Notes: generated by a model from the letters alone, not told the origin. Shown: positions 7,008 to 13,977, counted from the stretch's first letter. The stretch is DNA of 16,267 nt from an uncultured Oxalobacteraceae bacterium (GCA_946478765.1 CAMLDH010000052.1:1-16267), one strand, 5' to 3'. Numbers and translations are program-made.

Positions 7008-7592
7008 ATGGCAATTACCCGCGAAAACCTGCTGACACTCGAAGCCTATGCCAAGGCGCGCCCGGCGTTGCGCGCAGAAGTGATCGAGCACAAGAAAATC
7101 CGTAATGTGCAATTGGGCAATCACGTTTCACTATTGTTTGAAGACGAATTGACGCTGCGCTATCAAGTGCAAGAAATGCTGCGTATCGAAAAAATTTTTG
7201 AGGATGAGGGCATTCAGTCAGAGCTCGACGCTTACAATCCGCTGGTGCCGGACGGCAGCAATTTCAAGGCGACGATGCTGATCGAATACACCAATGAAGT
7301 CGAGCGCAAGGCGGCGTTGGCGAAATTGATCGGTATCGAAGACCGCTTGTTTGTGCAAGTAGAAGGACAGGCGCGTGTATATGCGATTGCAGACGAAGAT
7401 CTGGAACGAGAAAACGCAGAGAAAACGTCTGCCGTGCACTTCGTTCGTTTCGAATTGACGCAATCGATGAAGGACGCATTGAAAAGCGGCGCGCAAATGA
7501 TGATCGGCTGCGACCATCCAAACTATCCGGCGCATCTGGAAGAGCTGCCGCAAGAAACGCTGGCTTCGTTGTTGAATGATTTGAGCGAGTAA
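7008..7592 (+). CDS. DUF3501 family protein
   Basis: A 194-residue soluble protein beginning MAITRENLLTLEAYAKARPA, which I recognise as the DUF3501 family; its biochemical role is unknown. Conserved-looking features are the HKKIRNVQLGNHVSLLFED segment, EMLRIEKIFEDEGIQ, LVPDGSNFKATMLIEY, and GCDHPNYP near the C-terminus, which contains a Cys-Asp-His that could bind metal (speculative). There is no signal peptide or membrane helix. From memory, DUF3501 genes often sit beside rubrerythrin and GlpC-like Fe-S genes, as here, which points to oxidative or iron-redox stress. AAGGA at 6992-6996 is eleven bases before the ATG. It is the last gene of the cluster, followed by a strong terminator. Confidence 0.88.
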   Translation: MAITRENLLTLEAYAKARPALRAEVIEHKKIRNVQLGNHVSLLFEDELTLRYQVQEMLRIEKIFEDEGIQSELDAYNPLVPDGSNFKATMLIEYTNEVERKAALAKLIGIEDRLFVQVEGQARVYAIADEDLERENAEKTSAVHFVRFELTQSMKDALKSGAQMMIGCDHPNYPAHLEELPQETLASLLNDLSE

Positions 7593-7651
7593 ACAGTCAT
7601 TCCCGCTGTGCGGTAATGCGGCGATGCACATTGTAGCGTTCTGAAAATAAC

Positions 7652-7692
7652 AAAGCCGTTCATGGTTCTCGATCTCGCCATGAACGGCTTTT
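7652..7692. terminator. Strong, probably bidirectional intrinsic terminator
   Basis: AAAGCCGTTCATGG (7652-7665) pairs perfectly over 14 bp with CCATGAACGGCTTT (7678-7691) around a 12-base loop. It ends in TTTT on the plus strand and in TTT read from the minus strand. It sits between the convergent DUF3501 and DUF4399 genes, so it probably serves both. Confidence 0.9.
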
Positions 7693-7745
7693 GCATTTCT
7701 GATTTACAGAATTCTAAATGCTAGCCAGAAGGGGGGCGGTGTTGC

Positions 7746-8150
7746 TTATTTCTGCGCGTCAACCACGCGAACCTTGATCGTGCGGCTCATCTCGGGACCA
7801 TAGGATTGATGGGTGCCGTTGGCAAATTGTAAGGTCAACGTGTAATCGCCCGGAGGGAGCTTCAGCTCGGTTTCGGTTTGCCCCTTGCCGAAATGCAGAT
7901 GGGTCTCGTTGAACGGAACCGGTTCACCTGTTGTCAGTGCATTGCCATTGACGATCAGGTGATGATGCCCGGTACCCAGCGTCATATCGCCTGCCGGAGC
8001 GATCTTCAGACCGTCCAGGCCAAAGCGGACTTTAAACGGACTCGACACTTCTTTGCCGTCAGCCGGTTCCACGAAAAACACTTGTTCTGCAGCAAATGCC
8101 TGGCTGGCCAAGGATAAGGCGAGAGTGGAAAGTAAGGCAGCGATTCTCAT
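7746..8150 (-). CDS. Secreted DUF4399 family protein
   Basis: Small exported protein of unknown function. Two ATGs are available (8156 and 8150). AGGGGA lies directly against the first but at a normal six-base spacing from the second, so I start at 8150 (134 residues). The N-terminus MRIAALLSTLALSLASQAFA is a clear Sec signal peptide with cleavage after AFA. The mature part is one beta-sandwich-like domain with motifs I associate with DUF4399: FVEPADGKEVSSPFKVRFG, GTGHHHLIVNG, FNETHLHFGKGQTE and LPPGDYTLTLQFANGTHQSYGP. The histidine-rich GHHHL and THLHFGKGQ could bind a metal, but this is unproven. It appears monocistronic, between a bidirectional terminator and an AT-rich upstream region. 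Confidence 0.92.
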   Translation of the reverse strand: MRIAALLSTLALSLASQAFAAEQVFFVEPADGKEVSSPFKVRFGLDGLKIAPAGDMTLGTGHHHLIVNGNALTTGEPVPFNETHLHFGKGQTETELKLPPGDYTLTLQFANGTHQSYGPEMSRTIKVRVVDAQK

Positions 8151-8298
8151 ATGCATTCCCCTGTAGACGTCAAAGATAAATGAAATAAATGAATCATCAT
8201 GTGCCCATTGATGAGCGTTTTTGTTCGTTGCATTCTCACATATCTTTTATATTTATTGGCTAAAATATTCTCGATATGTTTTAGAAAATTACAGCATG
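8151..8298. promoter_or_regulatory. AT-rich leader and promoter region of the DUF4399 gene
   Basis: About 150 bp of markedly AT-rich sequence lie between the DUF4399 start and the terminator of the two-component operon. It must hold the minus-strand promoter of the DUF4399 gene. Several AT-rich -10-like hexamers occur, but I cannot pick one with a credible -35. Confidence 0.35.
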
Positions 8299-8328
8299 AA
8301 AAAAGCCCCCACAGTTTTCTGCAGGGGC
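8299..8328 (-). terminator. Rho-independent terminator of the ompR-envZ operon
   Basis: Read on the minus strand, GCCCCTGCAG-AAAA-CTGTGGGGGC forms a 10-bp stem (two G-T pairs) with a tetraloop, followed by six Ts (complement of 8299-8304). Stem and T-tract are both textbook. It ends transcription coming from the kinase gene and the remnant at 8370-8577. Confidence 0.92.
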
Positions 8329-8369
8329 CGGGCGCGCATCGACGACTTGCGATTCGCTGCTTATGCTTC

Positions 8370-8577
8370 TTATGGCGCCAGCACGAAACCCTTCGTCACA
8401 TTCGCGCTGCTGATATCCGCATTAAAAGTGTGCGTTGCATAATTTGATGCCACTTTGAATTGCACTCGGCGTATCAATCGCGCCCTCGGTGGTCGTGCTC
8501 TCGGCGACAACGGCGTTGCCAAATGGCGCTGTCGAACCGTTGGCTGTTAACACCAAGCGCATTTGCGTGGCATCAAT
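8370..8577 (-). pseudogene. Frameshifted remnant of an unidentified gene
   Basis: On the minus strand the sequence reads IDATQMRLVLTANGSTAPFG, then NAVVAESTTTEGAIDTPSAIQ, in one frame down to about 8455. It hits a stop shortly after, but continues in another frame as FKVASNYATHTFNADISSAN, then VTKGFVLAP and a stop at about 8370. The Thr/Ser/Ala/Val-rich character is continuous across the join. This suggests the 3' end of a secreted or surface beta-rich protein gene broken by a single-base indel. The head overlaps the last bases of the histidine kinase gene. The open part alone (8422-8616) could be called a 64-residue ORF, but it has no ribosome site. I do not recognise the family. Confidence 0.4.
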
Positions 8578-9916
8578 CCTTGATAGGGATCGAAATTCGA
8601 ATGAGCAATCCGCCACCCGACCGATTTTCGAGCTTCAATGTGCCGCGGTGTTTTTTGATTACGCGGTCCACGATGGCCAGCCCCAAGCCTGCACCGTTCG
8701 CTTGTCCGCGTGCACAGTCCAATCGGGTGAAGGGCCTTAGCAGGCGCTCCATGTCGGCTTCCGGGATGCCGCAGCCATGGTCGGCAATTTCAATAATGGC
8801 TTGATGAGACTCGCGTCGACACTGGATGTCGACATTGACGATGCCGGTATCGCCGCTCTTGCCATAACGACGCGCATTTTCAATCAGATTGGCGACGACA
8901 CGCCTGAGTTCGGTCGCGTTACCGACTACTTCGATGCGATCTGCAATGTCTGTCTTGACGCGTACGTCTGGCAGGCGCGCTGTTTCGCGGCCGGCATCGG
9001 TCAACAGGGCTGTCAAATCCACCGGTGCAAAATTGGAGGCCTCGGTCGGTTTGGCATAGTCGAGGAATTGCCCAATGATGGCGTCCATTTGTCCCAGGTC
9101 GGAATGCATGCCTTGTCGTGCGTCTGCGGACAGATTCGCCATTTCGACTTCCAGCAGCATGCGCGCGATCGGCGTGCGCAGATCGTGCGAGATGCCGGCC
9201 AGGATGACTGCACGGTCGGATTCGATGCGATTGAGGTCATCCATCATTTGATTGAAGCTGCGATTGGCTTCCTTGATCTCGGTTGGCCCGCGTTCCGGCA
9301 GCGGGGCGGGCCGCTGTCCTTTTGCGATGGCGCGTGCAGCGGCGGTCAGGCGTGCGAGCGGCTGGTTGATGAGACGGGAAATGAAGACCGCGCCCAGCAG
9401 CGACAACAAGAGCGTGACTGTTCCCCAGCCTATCCATTGAATGCCGGAGGTACGTTCGATGCGTTCGCGGTCCAGCATCAGCCAGTATTCATCGCCGTCG
9501 ATATTGAAGCTGACCCAGAACCCGGCCACGTCATTGACCATGCCGGCGAATTTTGTATCCTTGCCCAGCTTTTCCTTGACGTTTGCTTCAATTACCGGCA
9601 TGAGCGAATTGTCTTTCGGCTCTTCGACGCGATCGGTGCCTTCCAGCGGATAGACGCGAATGCCTTCATTGCTGGCCAGATCGAACAGTAATTCGCGACG
9701 TGAATCCGGCGCGGAGTGGGTAAGCGCAGCCCGGGTGATGGTGACGACGGAAACGACTTGCGCCGCAATCTGGTTGGCGCGCGGCGTGCGTTCAACGATA
9801 CGAAAGCTGGCGACCCATGCCGCCATGCTGGCTGCGATGAGAAAGGCGAGCAGGAAAAAGGTCCTCCAGAGGAGGCCGCTTTTCAGCCACGCAAGCCGAT
9901 TGGGGTCAGTAGGCAT
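8573..9916 (-). CDS. envZ: EnvZ-like sensor histidine kinase
   Basis: Inner-membrane sensor kinase of 447 residues that should phosphorylate the OmpR-like regulator encoded just upstream. Order of parts: short cytoplasmic N-terminus, TM1 about residues 17-38, periplasmic domain about 39-160, TM2 about 161-181, HAMP linker about 182-235, and a dimerisation/phosphoacceptor domain with H244 in GISHDLRTPIARM. The catalytic domain has N box NLIENARRYG (N347), G1 DHGCGIP (379-385) and G2 GAGLGLAI (408-415). The segment MDAIIGQFLDYAK after the H-box is typical of EnvZ. All kinase motifs are intact. The start lies 39 bp after the regulator stop, so both are probably co-transcribed. The symbol is by family resemblance; the stimulus is not shown by the sequence. 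Confidence 0.92.
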   Translation of the reverse strand: MPTDPNRLAWLKSGLLWRTFFLLAFLIAASMAAWVASFRIVERTPRANQIAAQVVSVVTITRAALTHSAPDSRRELLFDLASNEGIRVYPLEGTDRVEEPKDNSLMPVIEANVKEKLGKDTKFAGMVNDVAGFWVSFNIDGDEYWLMLDRERIERTSGIQWIGWGTVTLLLSLLGAVFISRLINQPLARLTAAARAIAKGQRPAPLPERGPTEIKEANRSFNQMMDDLNRIESDRAVILAGISHDLRTPIARMLLEVEMANLSADARQGMHSDLGQMDAIIGQFLDYAKPTEASNFAPVDLTALLTDAGRETARLPDVRVKTDIADRIEVVGNATELRRVVANLIENARRYGKSGDTGIVNVDIQCRRESHQAIIEIADHGCGIPEADMERLLRPFTRLDCARGQANGAGLGLAIVDRVIKKHRGTLKLENRSGGGLLIRISIPIKD

Positions 9917-9955
9917 CCGTTGCGGGCAGGGCCCGTTTATTGAGAGAAAAATGGA

Positions 9956-10720
9956 TCAACGCGGCTGACCTTCGGGGATGAATACGTAACCCAGGCCCCA
10001 GACGGTCTGAATGTAAAGCGGATTGGAGGGATCGGGTTCGATCAGCTTGCGCAAGCGCGAGATCTGGACGTCCAGGCTGCGATCGAATACTTCATATTCA
10101 CGGCCGCGCGCCAGTTCCATCAATTTCTCGCGCGACAGCGGCTGGCGCGCATGGCGCGCAAATACTTTCAGCACTGAAAATTCGCCGGTGGTGAGCGAAA
10201 TTGTTTCGCCGTTCTTCTTCAGTGTACGGGTGCCGAGGTCGAGCACAAAACCGCCGAACTCGAATGTCTGTGGTGTTTCGGATGGCGCACCGGGGAGCTC
10301 TTCCGGTCCCACGCGACGCAACACGGCGCTGATACGCGCTACCAGCTCCCGCGGGTTGAACGGTTTGGGCAGGTAATCGTCCGCGCCCATTTCAAGGCCG
10401 ACGATGCGGTCGACATCCTCGCCTTTGGCGGTCAACATGATAATCGGGGTCTGGTCGCCGGCTCCGCGCAGGCGTCGGCAAATCGACAACCCGTCTTCAC
10501 CTGGCAGCATCAGGTCCAACACCAGCAAATCATAGCGTTCGCGCAGCCAGAGCTTGTTCATGGCCTGTGCATTCTCGGCAGTGACGACATTGAAGCCTTG
10601 TTCCGCCAAGTAGCGGCGCAGCAGGTCGCGCAGGCGAATATCGTCATCCACCACCAGGATTTTGGCTTGGTGAGCGTCAGTGGAAGGGGGCGCGGAATTT
10701 GCTATATTTGGTGTATTCAT
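9956..10720 (-). CDS. ompR: OmpR-family response regulator
   Basis: DNA-binding response regulator of 254 residues. The receiver domain (about 19-134) has the acidic pocket VVDDD (24-27), the phospho-acceptor D69 in LLVLDLMLPGEDG, T97 in MLTAKGED and K119 in YLPKPFNPREL. The C-terminal winged-helix domain (about 150-250) contains LTTGEFSVLKVFARHARQPL and RSLDVQISRLRKLIEPDP, ending with VWGLGYVFIP, all typical of OmpR. It has a slightly long N-terminal tail rich in Asn/Ser/Pro before the receiver. It is the first gene of a two-gene operon with the EnvZ-like kinase. In the divergent upstream region 10-bp-phased TTAC repeats may allow autoregulation. Confidence 0.94.
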   Translation of the reverse strand: MNTPNIANSAPPSTDAHQAKILVVDDDIRLRDLLRRYLAEQGFNVVTAENAQAMNKLWLRERYDLLVLDLMLPGEDGLSICRRLRGAGDQTPIIMLTAKGEDVDRIVGLEMGADDYLPKPFNPRELVARISAVLRRVGPEELPGAPSETPQTFEFGGFVLDLGTRTLKKNGETISLTTGEFSVLKVFARHARQPLSREKLMELARGREYEVFDRSLDVQISRLRKLIEPDPSNPLYIQTVWGLGYVFIPEGQPR

Positions 10721-10772
10721 GGCTCTATGGTAACGTCAGAAAGCGCGTGCGAGAATGTCTATGATAAAGGCA

Positions 10773-10796
10773 TTACAAAGTGTTACAACCTTTACT
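10773..10796. promoter_or_regulatory. 10-bp-phased TTACA/TTACT repeats, possible OmpR binding site
   Basis: TTACA begins at 10773 and again at 10783, and TTACT follows at 10792, so three similar units recur about once per helix turn. They lie 53-76 bp upstream of the ompR start codon and about 90-113 bp upstream of the secreted-protein gene. OmpR proteins bind tandem half-sites of about 10 bp, often with a TTACA/GTTACA-like core, so autoregulation is plausible. This is inference from spacing. Confidence 0.4.
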
Positions 10797-10810
10797 TAAA
10801 TCCGGTTATC

Positions 10811-10826
10811 CCGCTTTTCAAAGCGG
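10811..10826. promoter_or_regulatory. Perfect 7-bp inverted repeat in the ompR divergent region
   Basis: CCGCTTT-TC-AAAGCGG is a perfect inverted repeat, and AAGCGG recurs at 10841-10846. It lies between the phased TTACA repeats and the small secreted-protein gene. It may be an operator for a different regulator or a leader hairpin. Confidence 0.35.
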
Positions 10827-10885
10827 CCTACACTGATATCAAGCGGTAAAGCTTAGCCGTTACCGAGGGTTGCGGAAGAAATGTT

Positions 10886-11224
10886 ATGAAGATTGCGTTC
10901 AAAATATCAAGTATCTCTCTCCTGTTGATGGCCGGCATGGTGAGTGCGTACGCCAATCCGGGTCAACCTCAGAATTGGCGCGACGATGTGCGCGCAGTCC
11001 AGCTGCAGCAGACGTTCGAACAGCGGGGGCAGGGAAATGGCGAGCAAGCGCAGAAGGACGAACGCCGTCCGGCAAAGGAGTCCAGCGGCTTCGGTGCAGG
11101 CGGGCAGGGAAACACGGCTCCGGAAGAGTCCCGCAAGCCCGGGCGAATGACGCCGGAAGAGCGCCGCGCGTTGCGGCGCCAAATCAATGAAGCAGGTCGC
11201 GATATCTACGCGCCGACGCGCTGA
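10886..11224 (+). CDS. Small secreted hypothetical protein
   Basis: A 112-residue protein with a clear Sec signal peptide (MKIAFKISSISLLLMAGMVSAYA, cleavage probably after AYA), so it is exported to the periplasm or beyond. The mature part is hydrophilic and probably disordered, rich in Gln, Gly, Glu and Arg. It ends in a charged block, RMTPEERRALRRQINEAGRD, followed by IYAPTR. I recall similar TPEERRALRRxIxEAGRD tails in small betaproteobacterial exported proteins of unknown function, but cannot name a family. GGAAG at 10874-10878 is seven bases before the ATG. It is divergent from ompR, so it may be controlled by it. Confidence 0.8.
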   Translation: MKIAFKISSISLLLMAGMVSAYANPGQPQNWRDDVRAVQLQQTFEQRGQGNGEQAQKDERRPAKESSGFGAGGQGNTAPEESRKPGRMTPEERRALRRQINEAGRDIYAPTR

Positions 11225-11236
11225 TCTCGATCGAGA
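11225..11236. other. Perfect 12-bp palindrome between convergent genes
   Basis: TCTCGATCGAGA starts directly after the stop codon of the secreted-protein gene and is followed by an AT-rich stretch. As a hairpin it would have almost no loop, so it is a poor terminator. A chance palindrome is possible. Confidence 0.25.
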
Positions 11237-11292
11237 AAATATTGACTTAGTGTTGTCGCTGTTGTCGCGTGCTTGAATGACGCATGCCAATG

Positions 11293-11706
11293 TCAATCAA
11301 TCACTTTCCCTCGCAATGCCTTTACTTGTCCTCGCGTGTTTTTACCATCGAGGCGTTTTCTCTGCGAACTGCGCGTCGGTCTGGTCGGCCTGCGGATTTT
11401 GGGTAAAGTCATTACGCTCCGAATCAATTCCTGCAACCGTCTTAATGCCTCTTCCTTGCTTTTGTCCTGGCTGCGGCCTTGTTGCGCCTTGATGATAATG
11501 ACGCCTTCCTTGGTGATGCGCTGATCGTTGAGGGCTAACAATCTCTCTTTAATGATTTCGGGCAAGGATGAAGTCGGAATGTCGAAACGCAGATGGATCG
11601 CGGTTGCCACTTTATTGACATTCTGGCCGCCGGGACCCTGTGCCCGGATTGCACTGATCTCAATTTCCCGATCAGCAAGGACAATAGCGCCAGAGATGAT
11701 GAGCAT
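11293..11706 (-). CDS. arfB: Peptidyl-tRNA hydrolase ArfB (ribosome rescue)
   Basis: Releases nascent chains from ribosomes stalled on mRNAs lacking a stop codon, by hydrolysing peptidyl-tRNA. The frame is open far upstream (to 12234), but the domain begins at MLIISGAIVLADREIEISAI, so I place the start at 11706, giving 137 residues (E. coli ArfB/YaeJ is 140). The catalytic loop AQGPGGQNVNKVATA holds the GGQ motif. The C-terminus is the expected basic, unstructured tail that enters the mRNA channel (KIRRPTRPTRSSQRKRLDGK). No strong ribosome site precedes the start. The gene lies 5 bp after a membrane-protein gene, so it is probably translated as the last member of a three-gene cluster. Confidence 0.94.
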   Translation of the reverse strand: MLIISGAIVLADREIEISAIRAQGPGGQNVNKVATAIHLRFDIPTSSLPEIIKERLLALNDQRITKEGVIIIKAQQGRSQDKSKEEALRRLQELIRSVMTLPKIRRPTRPTRSSQRKRLDGKNTRGQVKALRGKVID

Positions 11707-11711
11707 CGGTT

Positions 11712-12113
11712 TTATCGGGCGCGGCGGGAGTTGAAATAAAGCAGGCAAATGACGATAAACAACGCGCCTGCGGTTGAGAGCCACATAAAAGCTTGCGCCC
11801 CAGTACCCCAAGTGGACCAGCCGCCCGATATCCCGAAGAAAGCAAGAATCACAAAAGCGAAACCGTTGCTGGCGATACCGGTGATGATCGTCGGTAGCGG
11901 CGAGCCGCCGGACGCGAGTGTCCTGATGCCAAGGTAGTATCCAATCAATAGCGTCAGATACGCTGCACCCAGAAGACGGGCGAACAGAAGCGGTTCGGGC
12001 GATGGGAAACCCAACCGGACGAACATGGACGAGGGCAGCGCCAGCAGCGGCAGGCACCAGAAAATCAACGTGCCGGCAATCTTTACTTTCAACAGATTTT
12101 TCAATCCTTGCAT
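11712..12113 (-). CDS. Small integral membrane protein of unknown function
   Basis: A 133-residue hydrophobic protein with four predicted membrane helices at about residues 13-32, 43-63, 76-98 and 108-126. It starts MQGLKNLLKVKIAGTLIFWC and ends in a short positive tail (YFNSRRAR). I do not recognise a named family and see no catalytic motif. The start codon is preceded only by a weak purine-rich AAGAAAG. It lies 30 bp after the flavodoxin-like gene and 5 bp before arfB on the same strand, consistent with a shared transcript. Confidence 0.8.
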   Translation of the reverse strand: MQGLKNLLKVKIAGTLIFWCLPLLALPSSMFVRLGFPSPEPLLFARLLGAAYLTLLIGYYLGIRTLASGGSPLPTIITGIASNGFAFVILAFFGISGGWSTWGTGAQAFMWLSTAGALFIVICLLYFNSRRAR

Positions 12114-12143
12114 ATGCTTGTCTTTCTTGCGAAAAGCGCGTGG

Positions 12144-12872
12144 TTACGGATTTCCGGTTTCGTCGCCACTGGGTTGATCGCTCGATTTTTTGAGCAGGCG
12201 GGTGCAAAATTTTTGTACTTCCTGTTGCCCCCATGGGCGATCAAGGGTAAATGAGCGCAGGGAGCGGCCAAAGCATACCCTGCTGATCAGGCGGAACACA
12301 TATTCCATTTCACCGAAGAAGAAAAATTCGTGAAAATGACTGGAGACCGCCATCGTTGCAATCAACGTGCCTCCTTTTTTCTCGATGCGCTGCCGGAGCG
12401 GGGAGAACAGCATTTCAAGTTCAAACACTTCCAGCGGCGGTCCGCAGAACGTCGCGAATGCGCCTACCTGTTTTCCGCCGAGTCCCTTCACCTGCTGCAG
12501 ATAACGCGCAATCGGATACGCGATATACAGCCACTTGGGCCCACCCAGACAGATGCAATCAAAACCCGAGACATCGGGAAACGCGAGCGGCTTGATCGCC
12601 TGTTCCGCTTGCGGATAGCGCTGCAGCCACCAGCGGCGAAAACGCGTTATCCAAAGATACAGAGGCAGTATCAGCAGCGTGGACAATAGAGGCAACGCAA
12701 GGCGCCATTTGCTGCGCTCGGCTTCAATCACTATTTTTTCCAGCGTGACACTATGGCCGCGCGATCGCAGTTCTGCTGCAAGCGCAAGAGCAAGTCGTTC
12801 GGTATGACCCGAACGGGAGTAATAGGGAAGTAGAATTTTCAGTGTGGCAAATTTCGGAAATGGGCGGCGCAT
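12144..12872 (-). CDS. Flavodoxin-fold / NAD(P)H-oxidoreductase-like protein with internal hydrophobic segment
   Basis: Of 242 residues, the N-terminal LKILLPYYSRSGHTERLALA matches the FMN phosphate-binding loop of flavodoxins. FDCICLGGPKWLYIAYPIAR and VGAFATFCGPPLEVFELEML fit the later FMN-contacting loops. FMN-dependent electron transfer is therefore likely, partner unknown. Unusually, after the second strand there is a strongly hydrophobic stretch (LALPLLSTLLILPLYLWI, about residues 58-76) flanked by Arg/Trp, which looks like a membrane anchor inserted into the flavodoxin fold. The first nine residues precede the domain and no ribosome site is seen, so the true start could differ slightly. 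TATAAA lies only a few bases upstream of this ATG. First gene of the cluster with the membrane protein and arfB. Confidence 0.75.
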   Translation of the reverse strand: MRRPFPKFATLKILLPYYSRSGHTERLALALAAELRSRGHSVTLEKIVIEAERSKWRLALPLLSTLLILPLYLWITRFRRWWLQRYPQAEQAIKPLAFPDVSGFDCICLGGPKWLYIAYPIARYLQQVKGLGGKQVGAFATFCGPPLEVFELEMLFSPLRQRIEKKGGTLIATMAVSSHFHEFFFFGEMEYVFRLISRVCFGRSLRSFTLDRPWGQQEVQKFCTRLLKKSSDQPSGDETGNP

Positions 12873-13116
12873 TTTTATTTATACAGGCGGGAGCGCCAAA
12901 GCTATTCGCATAACTCAGGATACGGCACGGAATGTTGAAAGTCTTGTTGGAAGTCTAAAAATAGTAGCCGATTTCATCCGGCTTGTAACGGCATCTGCAA
13001 TGCAATCTGACGTGCTACAGGCGCGGGATATCGATCGGCCTATCGCAGAAGGATGGTCTTGGAACCCATTTCAATATAATGTTTGTGCTGCAGCAACCCA
13101 TACATTGGAGCAATCA
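12873..13116. promoter_or_regulatory. Divergent region upstream of the flavodoxin-like and MBL genes
   Basis: A 244-bp region between divergent genes. On the plus strand a perfect TATAAT at 13075-13080 lies 36 bp before the hydrolase ATG, but the -35 at normal spacing (GATGGT) is poor. On the minus strand TATAAA lies close to the flavodoxin start. An upstream in-frame extension of the hydrolase frame (from 12844) reads as low-quality protein and is not taken as coding. Confidence 0.4.
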
Positions 13117-13977
13117 ATGGCACCGGAAATCGAAGCGTTTTTCGACAGCACGACTTGTACTGTCACCTATGTGGTCTACGATGAAGAGTGCGGCCATGCC
13201 ATCGTCATCGATCCGGTTCTCGATTACGACCCGAAATCCGGCCGCACCGCGACCGTGGGTGCCGATCGCGTGATCGCATTCATTCGTTCCAAGTCCCTGA
13301 CGCTGGACTGGATTCTGGAAACGCATGCGCATGCCGATCATCTTTCATCGGCCCGTTATATCAAGCGGCACACTGATGGGAAGATCGCCATCGGCGAGAA
13401 CATCCGCACGGTGCAACGCGTGTTCAAAAAGATCTTCAATCTGGCATCGGAATTTGTGCCGGACGGATCGCAGTTCGATCATCTGTTTGCCGAGAATGAA
13501 GTCCTCCGTTTCGGTAAGCTCGAAGTCAAAGCCTTGTTCGTCCCTGGACACACGCCGGCCGATATGGCTTACCAGATCGGCGATGCCGTGTTCGTTGGCG
13601 ATACGATGCTCATGCCGGATGTCGGTAGCGCACGCTGCGATTTTCCGGGCGGAGAGGCGCACGTTTTATACCAATCGGTGAGAAAGTTACTGGCGCTGCC
13701 CGTAACGACACGTCTGTTCATGTGCCATGACTATCCGCCTGCAGGACGCGGGCCACAGTGGGAAACGACGGTGCGGCAGCAGCGCGACAGCAATATTCAT
13801 GTTCGCGACAGCGTTGCCGAAGAGGATTTTGTTCGCATGCGCACTGCGCGCGACAAGACGCTGGGGATGCCGGTATTGATGCTGCCGTCGATACAGGTCA
13901 ACATCCGCGCGGGCGAATTGCCGCCGGCCGAGAGCAACGGGATCAGTTATCTGAAAATACCGCTCAATGCGCTTTGA
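13117..13977 (+). CDS. Metallo-beta-lactamase-fold hydrolase, persulfide dioxygenase-like
   Basis: A 286-residue soluble enzyme of the MBL superfamily. The start at 13117 (MAPEIEAFFDSTTCTVTYVV) has GGAG at 13107-13110, six bases upstream, and begins where the family domain begins. Metal ligands are visible: H70-H72-D74-H75 (ETHAHADHLSSA), H145 (VPGHTPADM), D162 (VGDTMLMPDVGSARCDFPGG) and H204 (MCHDYPPAGR). The GSARCDFPGG segment and overall length resemble the ETHE1/Blh group that oxidises glutathione persulfide to sulfite with a single iron, so sulfide detoxification is the likely role. No rhodanese domain or sulfide:quinone reductase gene is adjacent to prove it. Family placement is firm, substrate is inferred. 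Confidence 0.88.
   Translation: MAPEIEAFFDSTTCTVTYVVYDEECGHAIVIDPVLDYDPKSGRTATVGADRVIAFIRSKSLTLDWILETHAHADHLSSARYIKRHTDGKIAIGENIRTVQRVFKKIFNLASEFVPDGSQFDHLFAENEVLRFGKLEVKALFVPGHTPADMAYQIGDAVFVGDTMLMPDVGSARCDFPGGEAHVLYQSVRKLLALPVTTRLFMCHDYPPAGRGPQWETTVRQQRDSNIHVRDSVAEEDFVRMRTARDKTLGMPVLMLPSIQVNIRAGELPPAESNGISYLKIPLNAL

Noticed and set aside
11707..12234. Upstream extension of the arfB frame to 313 residues
   Set aside because: The extension overlaps the four-helix membrane protein gene in another frame and is not ArfB-like. ArfB proteins are about 140 residues, matching the start at 11706.
12844..13116. N-terminal extension of the MBL hydrolase frame
   Set aside because: The region overlaps the start of the divergent flavodoxin-like gene and reads unlike the family. 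The ATG at 13117 has a well-spaced GGAG and gives the usual length.
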